A DNA stretch of 5,771 nucleotides, taken from Candidatus Bathyarchaeota archaeon (GTDB taxonomy: Archaea; Thermoproteota; Bathyarchaeia; 40CM-2-53-6; RBG-13-38-9). The translations under genes were made by a program, and so were the position numbers. Of this stretch, positions 1 through 5,447 are shown piece after piece. Where the stretch lies: NCBI GenBank assembly GCA_018396565.1, contig JAGTQO010000087.1:1-5771 (forward strand), in the 5' to 3' direction. The notes beneath the pieces are model-generated. The model was not told where the DNA came from. It searched no databases and saw nothing but the letters and a program-made list of their open reading frames with translations. Position 1 is the first letter of the stretch. Each line of letters opens with the position of its first letter.

Positions 1-268
1 CGTTGAAAGCCTTCATCGCATAGATATGGGCTCCTCCAGCATATGGGTAGACTGATGCAAGTTCAGCGTAGGCGAGTCCTGTGCAGATGTATGTGACTGA
101 AGCTATTGCGAAGGCTACTGGTGAGGCACCGGCGGCGTAGAATGCTACAAGACCTAGGGCAACATATATGTCTGCCCCGACATCGGCGTAACCCATGCAG
201 AAGGAGCCGTACCACCCGACGTCCCTCTTCAGCGAATGCTCCTCTTCATGAGACAACTCACATACCAC
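1..268 (-). CDS. APC-family amino acid/polyamine permease, N-terminal part (cut by left edge)
   Basis: This is the first 89 residues of an integral membrane transporter of the APC (amino acid-polyamine-organocation) superfamily, which typically imports amino acids by ion symport or exchange. After a charged cytoplasmic start (many Glu, His, Lys, Arg to about residue 16) comes TM1 at about 22-46, carrying the glycine-rich unwound stretch GYADVGADIYVALG that lines the substrate site in this fold. TM2 follows at about 51-70, ending in the family pattern YAELASVYPYAGGAHIY (consensus YAEL...P..GG.Y.Y). The frame is open from a stop at 329-331. I chose GTG at 268 because AAGGGCGG lies just upstream; TTG at 283 or 256 is possible. 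A TATA-like box at 337-344 fits a transcript start near 315. The substrate cannot be told from the fragment. The family call is firm; the start is uncertain. Confidence 0.83.
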   Translation of the reverse strand, partial: MVCELSHEEEHSLKRDVGWYGSFCMGYADVGADIYVALGLVAFYAAGASPVAFAIASVTYICTGLAYAELASVYPYAGGAHIYAMKAFN

Positions 269-336
269 GCCGCCCTTAGACAATAGGCTGATACGTGTCG
301 GAAATGCGATTTGGACTTTAGGGGAGCCTCATCCAG

Positions 337-344
337 ATATTTAA
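337..344 (-). promoter_or_regulatory. TATA-like box for the APC permease
   Basis: TTAAATAT on the minus strand. With usual archaeal spacing (about 25-27 bases to the transcript start) transcription would begin near 315, giving a leader of about 45 bases before the GTG at 268. Called from sequence and spacing only. Confidence 0.4.
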
Positions 345-440
345 GATTACTCTGGCTTAGAATCTATTCAAAAATAATCGATTACTGGTTATTTGTGTTA
401 AAAATCTGTATCTTGGAAATCTATTTCTTGATCGATAATT

Positions 441-488
441 CTATAATCTTGAATTGGAGAATGTTGCAGGGTCGTCAACTAGAATATT
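441..488 (+). promoter_or_regulatory. Two candidate TATA boxes for meaB
   Basis: CTATAATC at 441-448 would place the transcript start near 472, about 35 bases before the ATG at 507. AGAATATT at 481-488 is centred about 22 bases before that ATG, which would give a leaderless or nearly leaderless message. No clear Shine-Dalgarno sequence precedes the ATG, which favours the second. Both are sequence-only calls. Confidence 0.4.
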
Positions 489-506
489 TGGGTTCGATGG
501 TCGCTG

Positions 507-1274
507 ATGGTTAAAGAAATATCCAGTTTGGTGGATAAACTGTTGAAGGGAGACCGCGCTGCTGCAGCTAGATTGATCAGCATAGTTGAGGGTGGGGGTA
601 GGGCAGCTGCAACTGTTATGAGAAGTATAAGACGCCGTCCAAGCCGCGCATATGTTGTTGGTGTGACCGGCCCCTTCGGTGTAGGCAAGAGCACCTTGCT
701 AGACGCCATCGTCAAGATGTATAGGATGCGTGGGTTGAAGGTTGGGGTGGTTGCGGTGGACCCTTCCAGTAAGATCTCCGGAGGCGCCTTGCTAGGGGAT
801 AGGATCAGGTTGATAAGCAATATAGGTGATGAGGGGGTCTTCTTCAGGAGCCTCTCGAATAGGGGAAACTTAGGGGGGCTCTCAAAATGCACCGGAGACG
901 TAGTTAGAATACTTGACGCTTACGGTAGTGATCTGATTGTTATTGAGACTGTTGGGGCCGGCCAATCTGATGTTGATGTTGCTAAGCTCGCACATACAAC
1001 ATTAGTTGTCTTAACACCTGCCATTGGTGATGAGATACAGTTGATGAAGAGCGGCTTGATCGAGATAGCTGACATATTCGTCGTCAATAAGGCTGATCTT
1101 CCTGATGCAGATCTTATGGAGGAGATGTTGAAGTTGAGTATGCCTAAGGATGGTTGGGTACGTCCAGTCATCAAGACAATTGCGAAGGTGGGAGTGGGAG
1201 TTCAAGAGGTTGTTGAATCGATTGATAAACACAGGAAGTATATCGAGTCTAAAATATCACCCAGAGGATCTTAA
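507..1274 (+). CDS. meaB: MeaB/ArgK-type G-protein chaperone for a B12-dependent acyl-CoA mutase
   Basis: This is a cytoplasmic SIMIBI-class GTPase. Known MeaB proteins gate adenosylcobalamin loading into acyl-CoA mutases and protect them from inactivation. The order is a short helical N-terminus (1-45) with the family-like GDRAAAARLI, then the P-loop GPFGVGKST (55-63), VDPSSKISGGALLGDR (84-99), RSLSNRGNLGGL (114-125), the Walker B/switch segment IETVGAGQSD (146-155), PAIGDEIQ (171-178) and the guanine-specificity motif NKAD (194-197). ATG 507 is the only usual start after the in-frame stop at 480-482. The protein has 255 residues, whereas bacterial MeaB has about 330; what is missing is most of the C-terminal dimerisation arm. 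No frameshift is apparent and the mutase operon begins 26 bases on. P-loop residues F57 and V59 and K89 differ from the usual P/A/P. It converges tail-to-tail with the mutase genes, its likely client. Confidence 0.93.
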   Translation: MVKEISSLVDKLLKGDRAAAARLISIVEGGGRAAATVMRSIRRRPSRAYVVGVTGPFGVGKSTLLDAIVKMYRMRGLKVGVVAVDPSSKISGGALLGDRIRLISNIGDEGVFFRSLSNRGNLGGLSKCTGDVVRILDAYGSDLIVIETVGAGQSDVDVAKLAHTTLVVLTPAIGDEIQLMKSGLIEIADIFVVNKADLPDADLMEEMLKLSMPKDGWVRPVIKTIAKVGVGVQEVVESIDKHRKYIESKISPRGS

Positions 1275-1300
1275 GCTTTTCACTTTCACTGTTCGAGCTT

Positions 1301-1726
1301 CTAGTTTGGTGTCGAGGATGTTTTTGACCCTGCGCACTTCTTGAAGTATTCAACTATTTCTCTCAGGGATGAGCCTGGTGGGAAGACTTCGCTGACCCCA
1401 TGCTCCTCCTTCAGCTCCTTAGCCTCGTTTAACGGGATTATTCCCCCACACACTACGGGGACATGTATCCCCCTTCTTCTCAGTTCCCTCATCAACTCAG
1501 GGATCTTCACATGGTGCATTCCTTCCATTGAGCTGATACCTATTATGTCGACATCTTCCTCCTCTGCGGCCTTGACTATTTCATCTTGGAATCTGGAGGC
1601 GCCTAAGTATATCACTTCCATGCCTGCATCCCTGAGGGCTGATGCTACAACCTTCAACCCCCTGTCATGGACGTCCACTCCAACCTTTGAGAGCAGGACC
1701 CTGATCTTTCCGCTCCCCCGCACCAT
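1301..1726 (-). CDS. B12-binding (small) subunit of acyl-CoA mutase, methylmalonyl-CoA mutase C-terminal domain type
   Basis: This 141-residue protein is a stand-alone Rossmann-like cobalamin-binding domain that pairs with the catalytic subunit encoded immediately upstream. The base-off/His-on motif is complete: D18-V-H20-D-R-G23, in which His20 would ligate cobalt. It is followed by S65-S-M67, where the family usually has SxL, and by CGGIIP with Gly94-Gly95, the third cobalamin contact; these lie in the expected order and spacing. The start is ATG 1726: AGGAGG at 1739-1734 lies seven bases before it. The longer frame from TTG 1732 would leave one base between the Shine-Dalgarno and the start. 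The gene begins 14 bases after the stop of the catalytic subunit, so the two are surely cotranscribed. The substrate is set by the other subunit. Confidence 0.95.
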   Translation of the reverse strand: MVRGSGKIRVLLSKVGVDVHDRGLKVVASALRDAGMEVIYLGASRFQDEIVKAAEEEDVDIIGISSMEGMHHVKIPELMRELRRRGIHVPVVCGGIIPLNEAKELKEEHGVSEVFPPGSSLREIVEYFKKCAGSKTSSTPN

Positions 1727-1733
1727 ATCCAAA

Positions 1734-1739
1734 CCTCCT
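1734..1739 (-). promoter_or_regulatory. Strong Shine-Dalgarno that fixes the start of the B12-binding subunit
   Basis: AGGAGG on the minus strand, seven bases before ATG 1726 and right after the TAG stop of the catalytic subunit (1743-1741). It rules out the upstream TTG at 1732 and shows that the second gene has its own ribosome entry within the operon. Confidence 0.85.
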
Positions 1740-1740
1740 A

Positions 1741-3408
1741 CTACTCCAGGTGTGGGCCTTCACCGTATACTTCTCTGAAGACCTGGTACATCTCACCGTT
1801 CGTGACGTAAACCTTCGCTGCCTTTATAGCGTAGGGTGTTACGTTTACTCCTTTCAAGCAGGCTTCCCTGAATTCTTTGAGGGCTTCCTCAACCTTCTTC
1901 TGGTCCCTCATCCTCTTCACCCTTCTAAGAGCTTCTATCTCAGCATTTTCCTGCTCAAGCTTCACTCTACATATCTCAATATTTTCAATATTGCTTCTGA
2001 ATATGTTGACTCCAACTATCGGCATCTCTCCACGTTCAATTGCAAGCTGCGTCATGTAGCTTGTCTGAGATATCTCCCTTCTAGGTATCCCAGCCTCCGT
2101 ATACCTCAGCATACCACCAGCCGCCTCTATTCTGTCGAAGTAACGCCAGATCTCCTCCTCAATCTTATCTGTTAACCATTCGACGTAGTATGAGCCTCCG
2201 AGAGGGTCTATAACATTTGGGACCCCGCTCTCATGCAGTATGATATGTTGGGTTCTGAGGGCAAGCCTCGCCGCCTTCTCTGTAGGGAGTCCGAGGGCCT
2301 CATCGTATGAGTCTGTATGTAATGATTGGGTTCCACCCATTACGGCGGCTAGGCTGTGGATTGTTGCTCTGATGACATTGTTCAGGGGATCCTGGGCTGT
2401 AAGGGCTGATCCTGCGGTTTGTGTGTGGAATTTGAAGATCATCGACCGGGGGTTCTTGGCGTGATATTTCTCTTTTACAATCTTTGCCCAAACCCTTCTC
2501 ATCGCCCTGAACTTCGCAACCTCTTCGAAGAGGTTGTTGTGGGCGTTCATGAAGAATGATACTTGTGGGGCAACATCATCTATATCCCAGCCTCTGCTCA
2601 GAGCTTCATCCAAAAAGACTGTTGCGTCGGCTAGGGTGAATGCTGCCTCTTGGACAGCGTTTGAACCTGCCTCTCTGATATGGTACCCACTCACATTGAT
2701 CCCATACCATTTCGGCATGTGTTCAAGACAGAATTCGAGCAGGTCTACAGCCAGCTTCACCGACGGTTTTAGGGGTAAAGGTGGGTTGCCTACATGGAAG
2801 AGCCATAACGGGTCGTTCTGGGTTGTGCCCCTGAGGTCCTTCAAAGATATTCCCCTCCTCTCAGCCATGGCTACATACATTGCGAAGGTTGGGAGGCCTA
2901 GAAAGTGGGTTACAAGGGATGTTGAGAGTCTCTCTATCGGTAGACCTTCAAAGATCCTCTCTATCGCCTCTAAAGAGGATATGGATGCTCCGCCCTGACC
3001 AACCTCACCCCTGACCCTTGGATCGTCTGCATCATAGCCGTAGATTGTTGGTGAGTCTAGAGCGAGGTTCAGACCGGTCTCACCCTCCTTCACTAGGAAT
3101 TTGAATCTTTCATTTGCATCCTCGCCTGTACCGTAACCGCTCAGCAACCTTACCGTCCAAGGTCTACCCCTGTACATTGTGGGGTATATGCCCCTGGTGA
3201 AAGGGTAGATCCCTGGGAACCCCAGTTTCTCCATGTAGTCGAAGCCCTTAAGGTCGAGTGGAGTATATATCGGCTTGAGCGGTATTCCAGATGGGGTTGT
3301 CTTTGGGGCTCTATCTTTGATCTTAGTCTCCTCAACCCATTCCTCACAGGCTTTATTCCACTCCTCCTCCGCCTTCCTAATATTCTCGAGCCTAGTTTCA
3401 TCAGACAT
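1741..3408 (-). CDS. Catalytic (large) subunit of a B12-dependent acyl-CoA mutase, methylmalonyl-CoA mutase family, atypical substrate site
   Basis: This 555-residue TIM-barrel subunit matches the archaeal large-subunit length. It makes radical carbon-skeleton rearrangements of acyl-CoAs with adenosylcobalamin supplied by the small subunit. Family marks are clear: YPTMYRGRPWTVR (75-87; CoA contacts Y75, R82, T85, R87), TTQND (195-199, Q197), SGYHIREAG (240-248, catalytic His243), NAHNN (288-292), FHTQTAG (327-333), GGTQSLHT (358-365) and DPLGGSYYVE (401-410). The usual Tyr89 (RQYAGF) and Arg207 (VRN), which hold the methylmalonyl carboxylate, are Leu89 (RLLSGY) and Gly207 (VGN), and the next loop is one residue shorter. 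The substrate is therefore probably not methylmalonyl-CoA; isobutyryl-, 2-hydroxyisobutyryl- or bulkier acyl-CoA mutases are alternatives. I prefer ATG 3408 over in-frame TTG 3444, which lies only about 20 bases from the best TATA box and has no Shine-Dalgarno. First gene of the operon. Confidence 0.93.
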   Translation of the reverse strand: MSDETRLENIRKAEEEWNKACEEWVEETKIKDRAPKTTPSGIPLKPIYTPLDLKGFDYMEKLGFPGIYPFTRGIYPTMYRGRPWTVRLLSGYGTGEDANERFKFLVKEGETGLNLALDSPTIYGYDADDPRVRGEVGQGGASISSLEAIERIFEGLPIERLSTSLVTHFLGLPTFAMYVAMAERRGISLKDLRGTTQNDPLWLFHVGNPPLPLKPSVKLAVDLLEFCLEHMPKWYGINVSGYHIREAGSNAVQEAAFTLADATVFLDEALSRGWDIDDVAPQVSFFMNAHNNLFEEVAKFRAMRRVWAKIVKEKYHAKNPRSMIFKFHTQTAGSALTAQDPLNNVIRATIHSLAAVMGGTQSLHTDSYDEALGLPTEKAARLALRTQHIILHESGVPNVIDPLGGSYYVEWLTDKIEEEIWRYFDRIEAAGGMLRYTEAGIPRREISQTSYMTQLAIERGEMPIVGVNIFRSNIENIEICRVKLEQENAEIEALRRVKRMRDQKKVEEALKEFREACLKGVNVTPYAIKAAKVYVTNGEMYQVFREVYGEGPHLE

Positions 3409-3600
3409 TTCTTGAGCCCATTTCCATATTGACTTGAATCTCAATGAAAAAGTTTGGGTTCTTAAAGTTGACTCTCAAGACCCTGATACCGTTTAATAAC
3501 TCGTCATGACCCGACTGTTATCGGTGGAGGTGCAGAATATTTATCACGTATCGCTTAGGCAGTATGCTGAGAGTCTTGAATCATATTGGAGGCGATTCAA
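3409..3600. other. Divergent promoter region between the mutase operon and the EamA transporter
   Basis: For the mutase (minus), CTTTAAG near 3468-3462 would start transcription at about 3437, leaving a leader of about 30 bases to ATG 3408. For the transporter (plus), ATATTTAT at 3537-3544 would start it at about 3566, about 35 bases before ATG 3601; TTTAATAA at 3492-3499 is a second choice. A plus-strand frame entering from 3506 has no family features and overlaps the transporter in another frame. I see no RNA gene. Confidence 0.5.
3588..3592 (+). promoter_or_regulatory. Shine-Dalgarno that fixes the EamA transporter start
   Basis: GGAGG, continuing as GGAGGCGAT, lies eight bases before ATG 3601. 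The longer frame starting at TTG 3586 would overlap this site, so the ATG is the likely true start. Confidence 0.85.
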
Positions 3601-4455
3601 ATGTATGGTGAGGTCTTGGCCGTTATCGCTGCAATTCTTTGGGCTGCCTCAATGGTCTCCGCGGTTGGCACACTCAAGGATGTTGACCCTCTCTGCGCTA
3701 ACACTATGAAGATACTTTTTGGAGCGTCATCTATGTTGCCGATAGCGCTTATCATGTCTCGGTCAGGGGATCTATTCAACTTCGACATTACTGGCGTTTT
3801 CTTTGTCATTGTAGCTGCTATGGTCGGTATTGGGCTGGGAGATACATGTCTACTGAAGAGCACAACTTACATTGGAATCTCAAGGTCATATACAATAGCT
3901 TACTCATACCCTATTTTCACTATGTTCCTTGCAAATCTTTTTCTCGGCGAGCCTTTCCACTACCGATATTTGGTCGGATCTATCCTCATATTTCTTGGAG
4001 TCGCGAATGCACTCTCTGCGAGGAGTGTGGGCGTTGGAGATAGAAGGAGGGTTGGCCTCATGTATTCTCTGGCAGCTTCCTTGTCGTGGGCTCTAGGTAC
4101 TGTTCTGGTTACTCAGGGTGTAAAAAGTGTGAATATAGTCTTAGCCAACACGATCCGTTACCCAATAGTCTTTTTGACATTACTTCCAGTAATGGTTTCC
4201 AGGGGTGGTAGAATGGGTTTGAACAGGAGGGATTTAGGGTTGCTAGTTTTCTCAGGGATATTGGGGATGACTCTTGGAGGCATAATATTTCTACATAGTG
4301 TCCAGTTGATAGGGGCCTCTAAGGCGGCTCCTTTAAGCTCATCATCCCCATTCTGGGCATCAATATTGTCGAGCGTATTCCTTAAGGAAAAGTTAACATT
4401 GAGAATTCTTGCCTCCACAATATTGGTCATCGCAGGAATATTCTTCCTCTTTTAA
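3601..4455 (+). CDS. EamA/DMT-superfamily transporter (ten membrane helices)
   Basis: A 284-residue membrane protein with about ten hydrophobic helices (roughly 3-23, 33-53, 63-85, 96-115, 122-140, 151-170, 180-200, 211-231, 241-261, 266-284), as expected for the drug/metabolite transporter superfamily. It shows the internal duplication of two EamA domains: the end of half one, FLGEPFHYRYLVGSILIFLG (114-133), matches the end of half two, FLKEKLTLRILASTILVIAG (260-279), each with a conserved Glu before the last helix of its half. Such proteins export or import small metabolites, and the substrate cannot be read from sequence. It is monocistronic on the plus strand, divergent from the mutase and convergent with the thioesterase, so a link to the mutase is not implied. 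The start at ATG 3601 rests on the GGAGG just upstream. Confidence 0.92.
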   Translation: MYGEVLAVIAAILWAASMVSAVGTLKDVDPLCANTMKILFGASSMLPIALIMSRSGDLFNFDITGVFFVIVAAMVGIGLGDTCLLKSTTYIGISRSYTIAYSYPIFTMFLANLFLGEPFHYRYLVGSILIFLGVANALSARSVGVGDRRRVGLMYSLAASLSWALGTVLVTQGVKSVNIVLANTIRYPIVFLTLLPVMVSRGGRMGLNRRDLGLLVFSGILGMTLGGIIFLHSVQLIGASKAAPLSSSSPFWASILSSVFLKEKLTLRILASTILVIAGIFFLF

Positions 4456-4485
4456 ACATATTCGTCGACTCAACATCAAGAAATC

Positions 4486-4526
4486 TTCAGATACTTGCAG
4501 GATGATTTTCAGATATCAATGCAGGA
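4486..4526. repeat. Imperfect tandem repeat, two units, period 22
   Basis: TTCAGATACTTGCAGGA (4486-4502) is followed by TTCAGATATCAATGCAGGA (4508-4526). Both share TTCAGATA and TGCAGGA, with two extra bases in the middle of the second. It lies in the 105-base gap between the convergent transporter and thioesterase genes, which otherwise holds nothing recognisable. Confidence 0.6.
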
Positions 4527-4560
4527 GCTCATTTGGGAGGCGATACGTGGCTGAATGATA

Positions 4561-4974
4561 TTATCTGAGGATCATGAACGATGCTCCTGCCTTAGCGAGA
4601 AGCCTACTCTCACCGTCGAGAACATCAGCCTCAGCCGTCACTATGTGTCGACCCTTCCTAACAATCCTTGCAACCGTATAGATCTCACCCTCCTTGATAG
4701 GCCTCAAGTATCGCATATTCATCTCAATTGTTGTGGTCGATTCTCCCTCCTCAAGATTGGCTAAGACTACATGTGCCATCGCCTCATCAGCGACGGTGGC
4801 CAATACGCCGCCTGCAACTATGCCAGCTCCTTGGATAAACCCATGCCTAACAGGCAATCTTAATGTAGCTCTCTCAGAATTTATCTCCTCCACAACGATC
4901 CCGAGATAATTGAAGAGGGGGTTAACCGTCTGGCTTGGCATCCTGACTTTGCCAAGATAATCCTTGACCTCCAT
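4561..4974 (-). CDS. PaaI-type hotdog-fold acyl-CoA thioesterase
   Basis: A 137-residue single-domain hotdog protein of PaaI/YbgC-like length. Such enzymes hydrolyse acyl- or aryl-CoA thioesters in the cytoplasm as oligomers. The central helix region GAGIVAGGVLATVADEAM (49-66) matches the family pattern (HGG.latlaD.A), with the catalytic acidic residue at D63. It is followed by the strand pattern TTTIEMNMRYLRPIKEGE and a last strand AKAGASFMIL. The usual HGG histidine is replaced by Ala54; His44 lies a few residues before. The start is ATG 4974, with only a weak GGTG upstream; TTTATATG at about 5046-5039 could be its TATA box with a leader of about 40 bases. It stands alone on the minus strand. 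An acyl-CoA substrate related to the mutase is possible but unproven. Confidence 0.9.
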   Translation of the reverse strand: MEVKDYLGKVRMPSQTVNPLFNYLGIVVEEINSERATLRLPVRHGFIQGAGIVAGGVLATVADEAMAHVVLANLEEGESTTTIEMNMRYLRPIKEGEIYTVARIVRKGRHIVTAEADVLDGESRLLAKAGASFMILR

Positions 4975-5038
4975 AAGTACTTACACCAAACCTTTCAAGA
5001 CTTTTCGAGATGCCAAACGATCTACGTAGCAGCTTCAA

Positions 5039-5047
5039 CATATAAAT
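5039..5047. promoter_or_regulatory. TATA-like element that could serve either strand
   Basis: CATATAAAT on the plus strand reads ATTTATATG on the minus strand. On the minus strand it lies about 70 bases before the thioesterase ATG (4974), predicting transcription from about 5017. On the plus strand it would predict a start near 5069, seven bases before an ATG at 5076 that opens a short frame. Spacing-only evidence. Confidence 0.4.
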
Positions 5048-5075
5048 TGAGTGTCACAGTTTAGGCTGAGATTCA

Positions 5076-5255
5076 ATGTTACATCGTCGTATGGCATGTG
5101 TTAATAACGGGTTGCTGAAGTGGTGCGCACACACAGCTCGTATACTGCTCGCTAGCGCTTTAATATTGAATGATTCAGTCTGGCTGGTGGCTTCTTTTCC
5201 ACCAAGTCCAGAAATATACGTCGGTGATCGAGTTTTGAATGTTTTATTTTCTTAA
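5076..5255 (+). CDS. Possible small hydrophobic protein, 59 residues, unrecognised
   Basis: An open frame from ATG 5076 (or ATG 5091, 54 residues) to TAA 5253-5255. The middle is hydrophobic (ARILLASALIL, then VWLVASF), which could be one membrane segment, preceded by two Cys within ten residues and followed by a short polar end. A TATA-like element centred at 5043 lies 33 bases before ATG 5076, compatible with a very short leader; there is no Shine-Dalgarno. I recognise no family. An open frame of this length is expected by chance, so this is a candidate only. Confidence 0.2.
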   Translation: MLHRRMACVNNGLLKWCAHTARILLASALILNDSVWLVASFPPSPEIYVGDRVLNVLFS

Positions 5256-5270
5256 TTTAACTCCTTTTCT

Positions 5271-5447
5271 TTGGCTAACGTACATATTGCCGAGCATTTA
5301 AGAATCCAGGCAGGTAGGGTTGAGAATGAGGCGGACATACTGGCTAAGATGTATCCTAGATTGGGCAGATATCAGCCGGCGGAACACATCAAGCTGAGGA
5401 GTCTCCTCAACGTTATTTTTGAGTACAGCCAACGCTCCCGCGTATGA
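5271..5447 (+). CDS. Possible small soluble protein, 58 residues, unrecognised
   Basis: An open frame from TTG 5271 to TGA 5445-5447, in the same frame as the small frame ending at 5255. The product is charged and probably helical (EHLRIQAGRVENEADILAKM, then AEHIKLRSLLNVIFEYSQ) and reads more like real protein than most chance frames, with AGA/AGG-rich arginines as in the neighbours. TTTTATTT at 5242-5249 lies about 25 bases before the TTG, but there is no Shine-Dalgarno and the only ATG is internal (5328 region). It may be a remnant of a larger gene; no family is recognised. Confidence 0.25.
   Translation: MANVHIAEHLRIQAGRVENEADILAKMYPRLGRYQPAEHIKLRSLLNVIFEYSQRSRV

Larger units (their letters stand above)
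269..506. other. Divergent AT-rich intergenic region with short palindromes
   Basis: This gap lies between the start of the permease (minus) and meaB (plus), so it should hold both promoters. It contains a perfect 10-base palindrome TAATCGATTA (375-384), an inverted repeat GAAAT-CT-ATTTC (416-427) and a second ATCGAT core (431-436). These could be regulator sites but also occur by chance in AT-rich DNA. I see no RNA gene. A plus-strand frame across most of the gap is not convincing as a protein. Confidence 0.5.

Noticed and set aside
461..514. Short leader ORF (ATG 461 to TAA 512-514) overlapping the meaB start, which could couple translation
   Set aside because: The GGAG before ATG 461 is too close to act as a Shine-Dalgarno, the peptide has no attenuator-like features, and a TATA-like box inside it fits a leaderless meaB message better.
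1273..1300. Hairpin terminator between meaB and the mutase operon (AAGCT ... AGCTT)
   Set aside because: Five base pairs with a loop of about 18 and no following T run; too weak to call.
1741..3408. Mutase as part of the 3-hydroxypropionate/4-hydroxybutyrate carbon fixation cycle
   Set aside because: That cycle needs a true methylmalonyl-CoA mutase; the carboxylate-binding Tyr and Arg are missing and no other cycle gene is in the window.
4500..4567. Possible C/D box guide RNA (GGATGATT ... CTGA ATGATA ... CTGA)
   Set aside because: The C box does not match RUGAUGA and the distance between the inner C' and final CTGA is only about four bases, too short for a guide.
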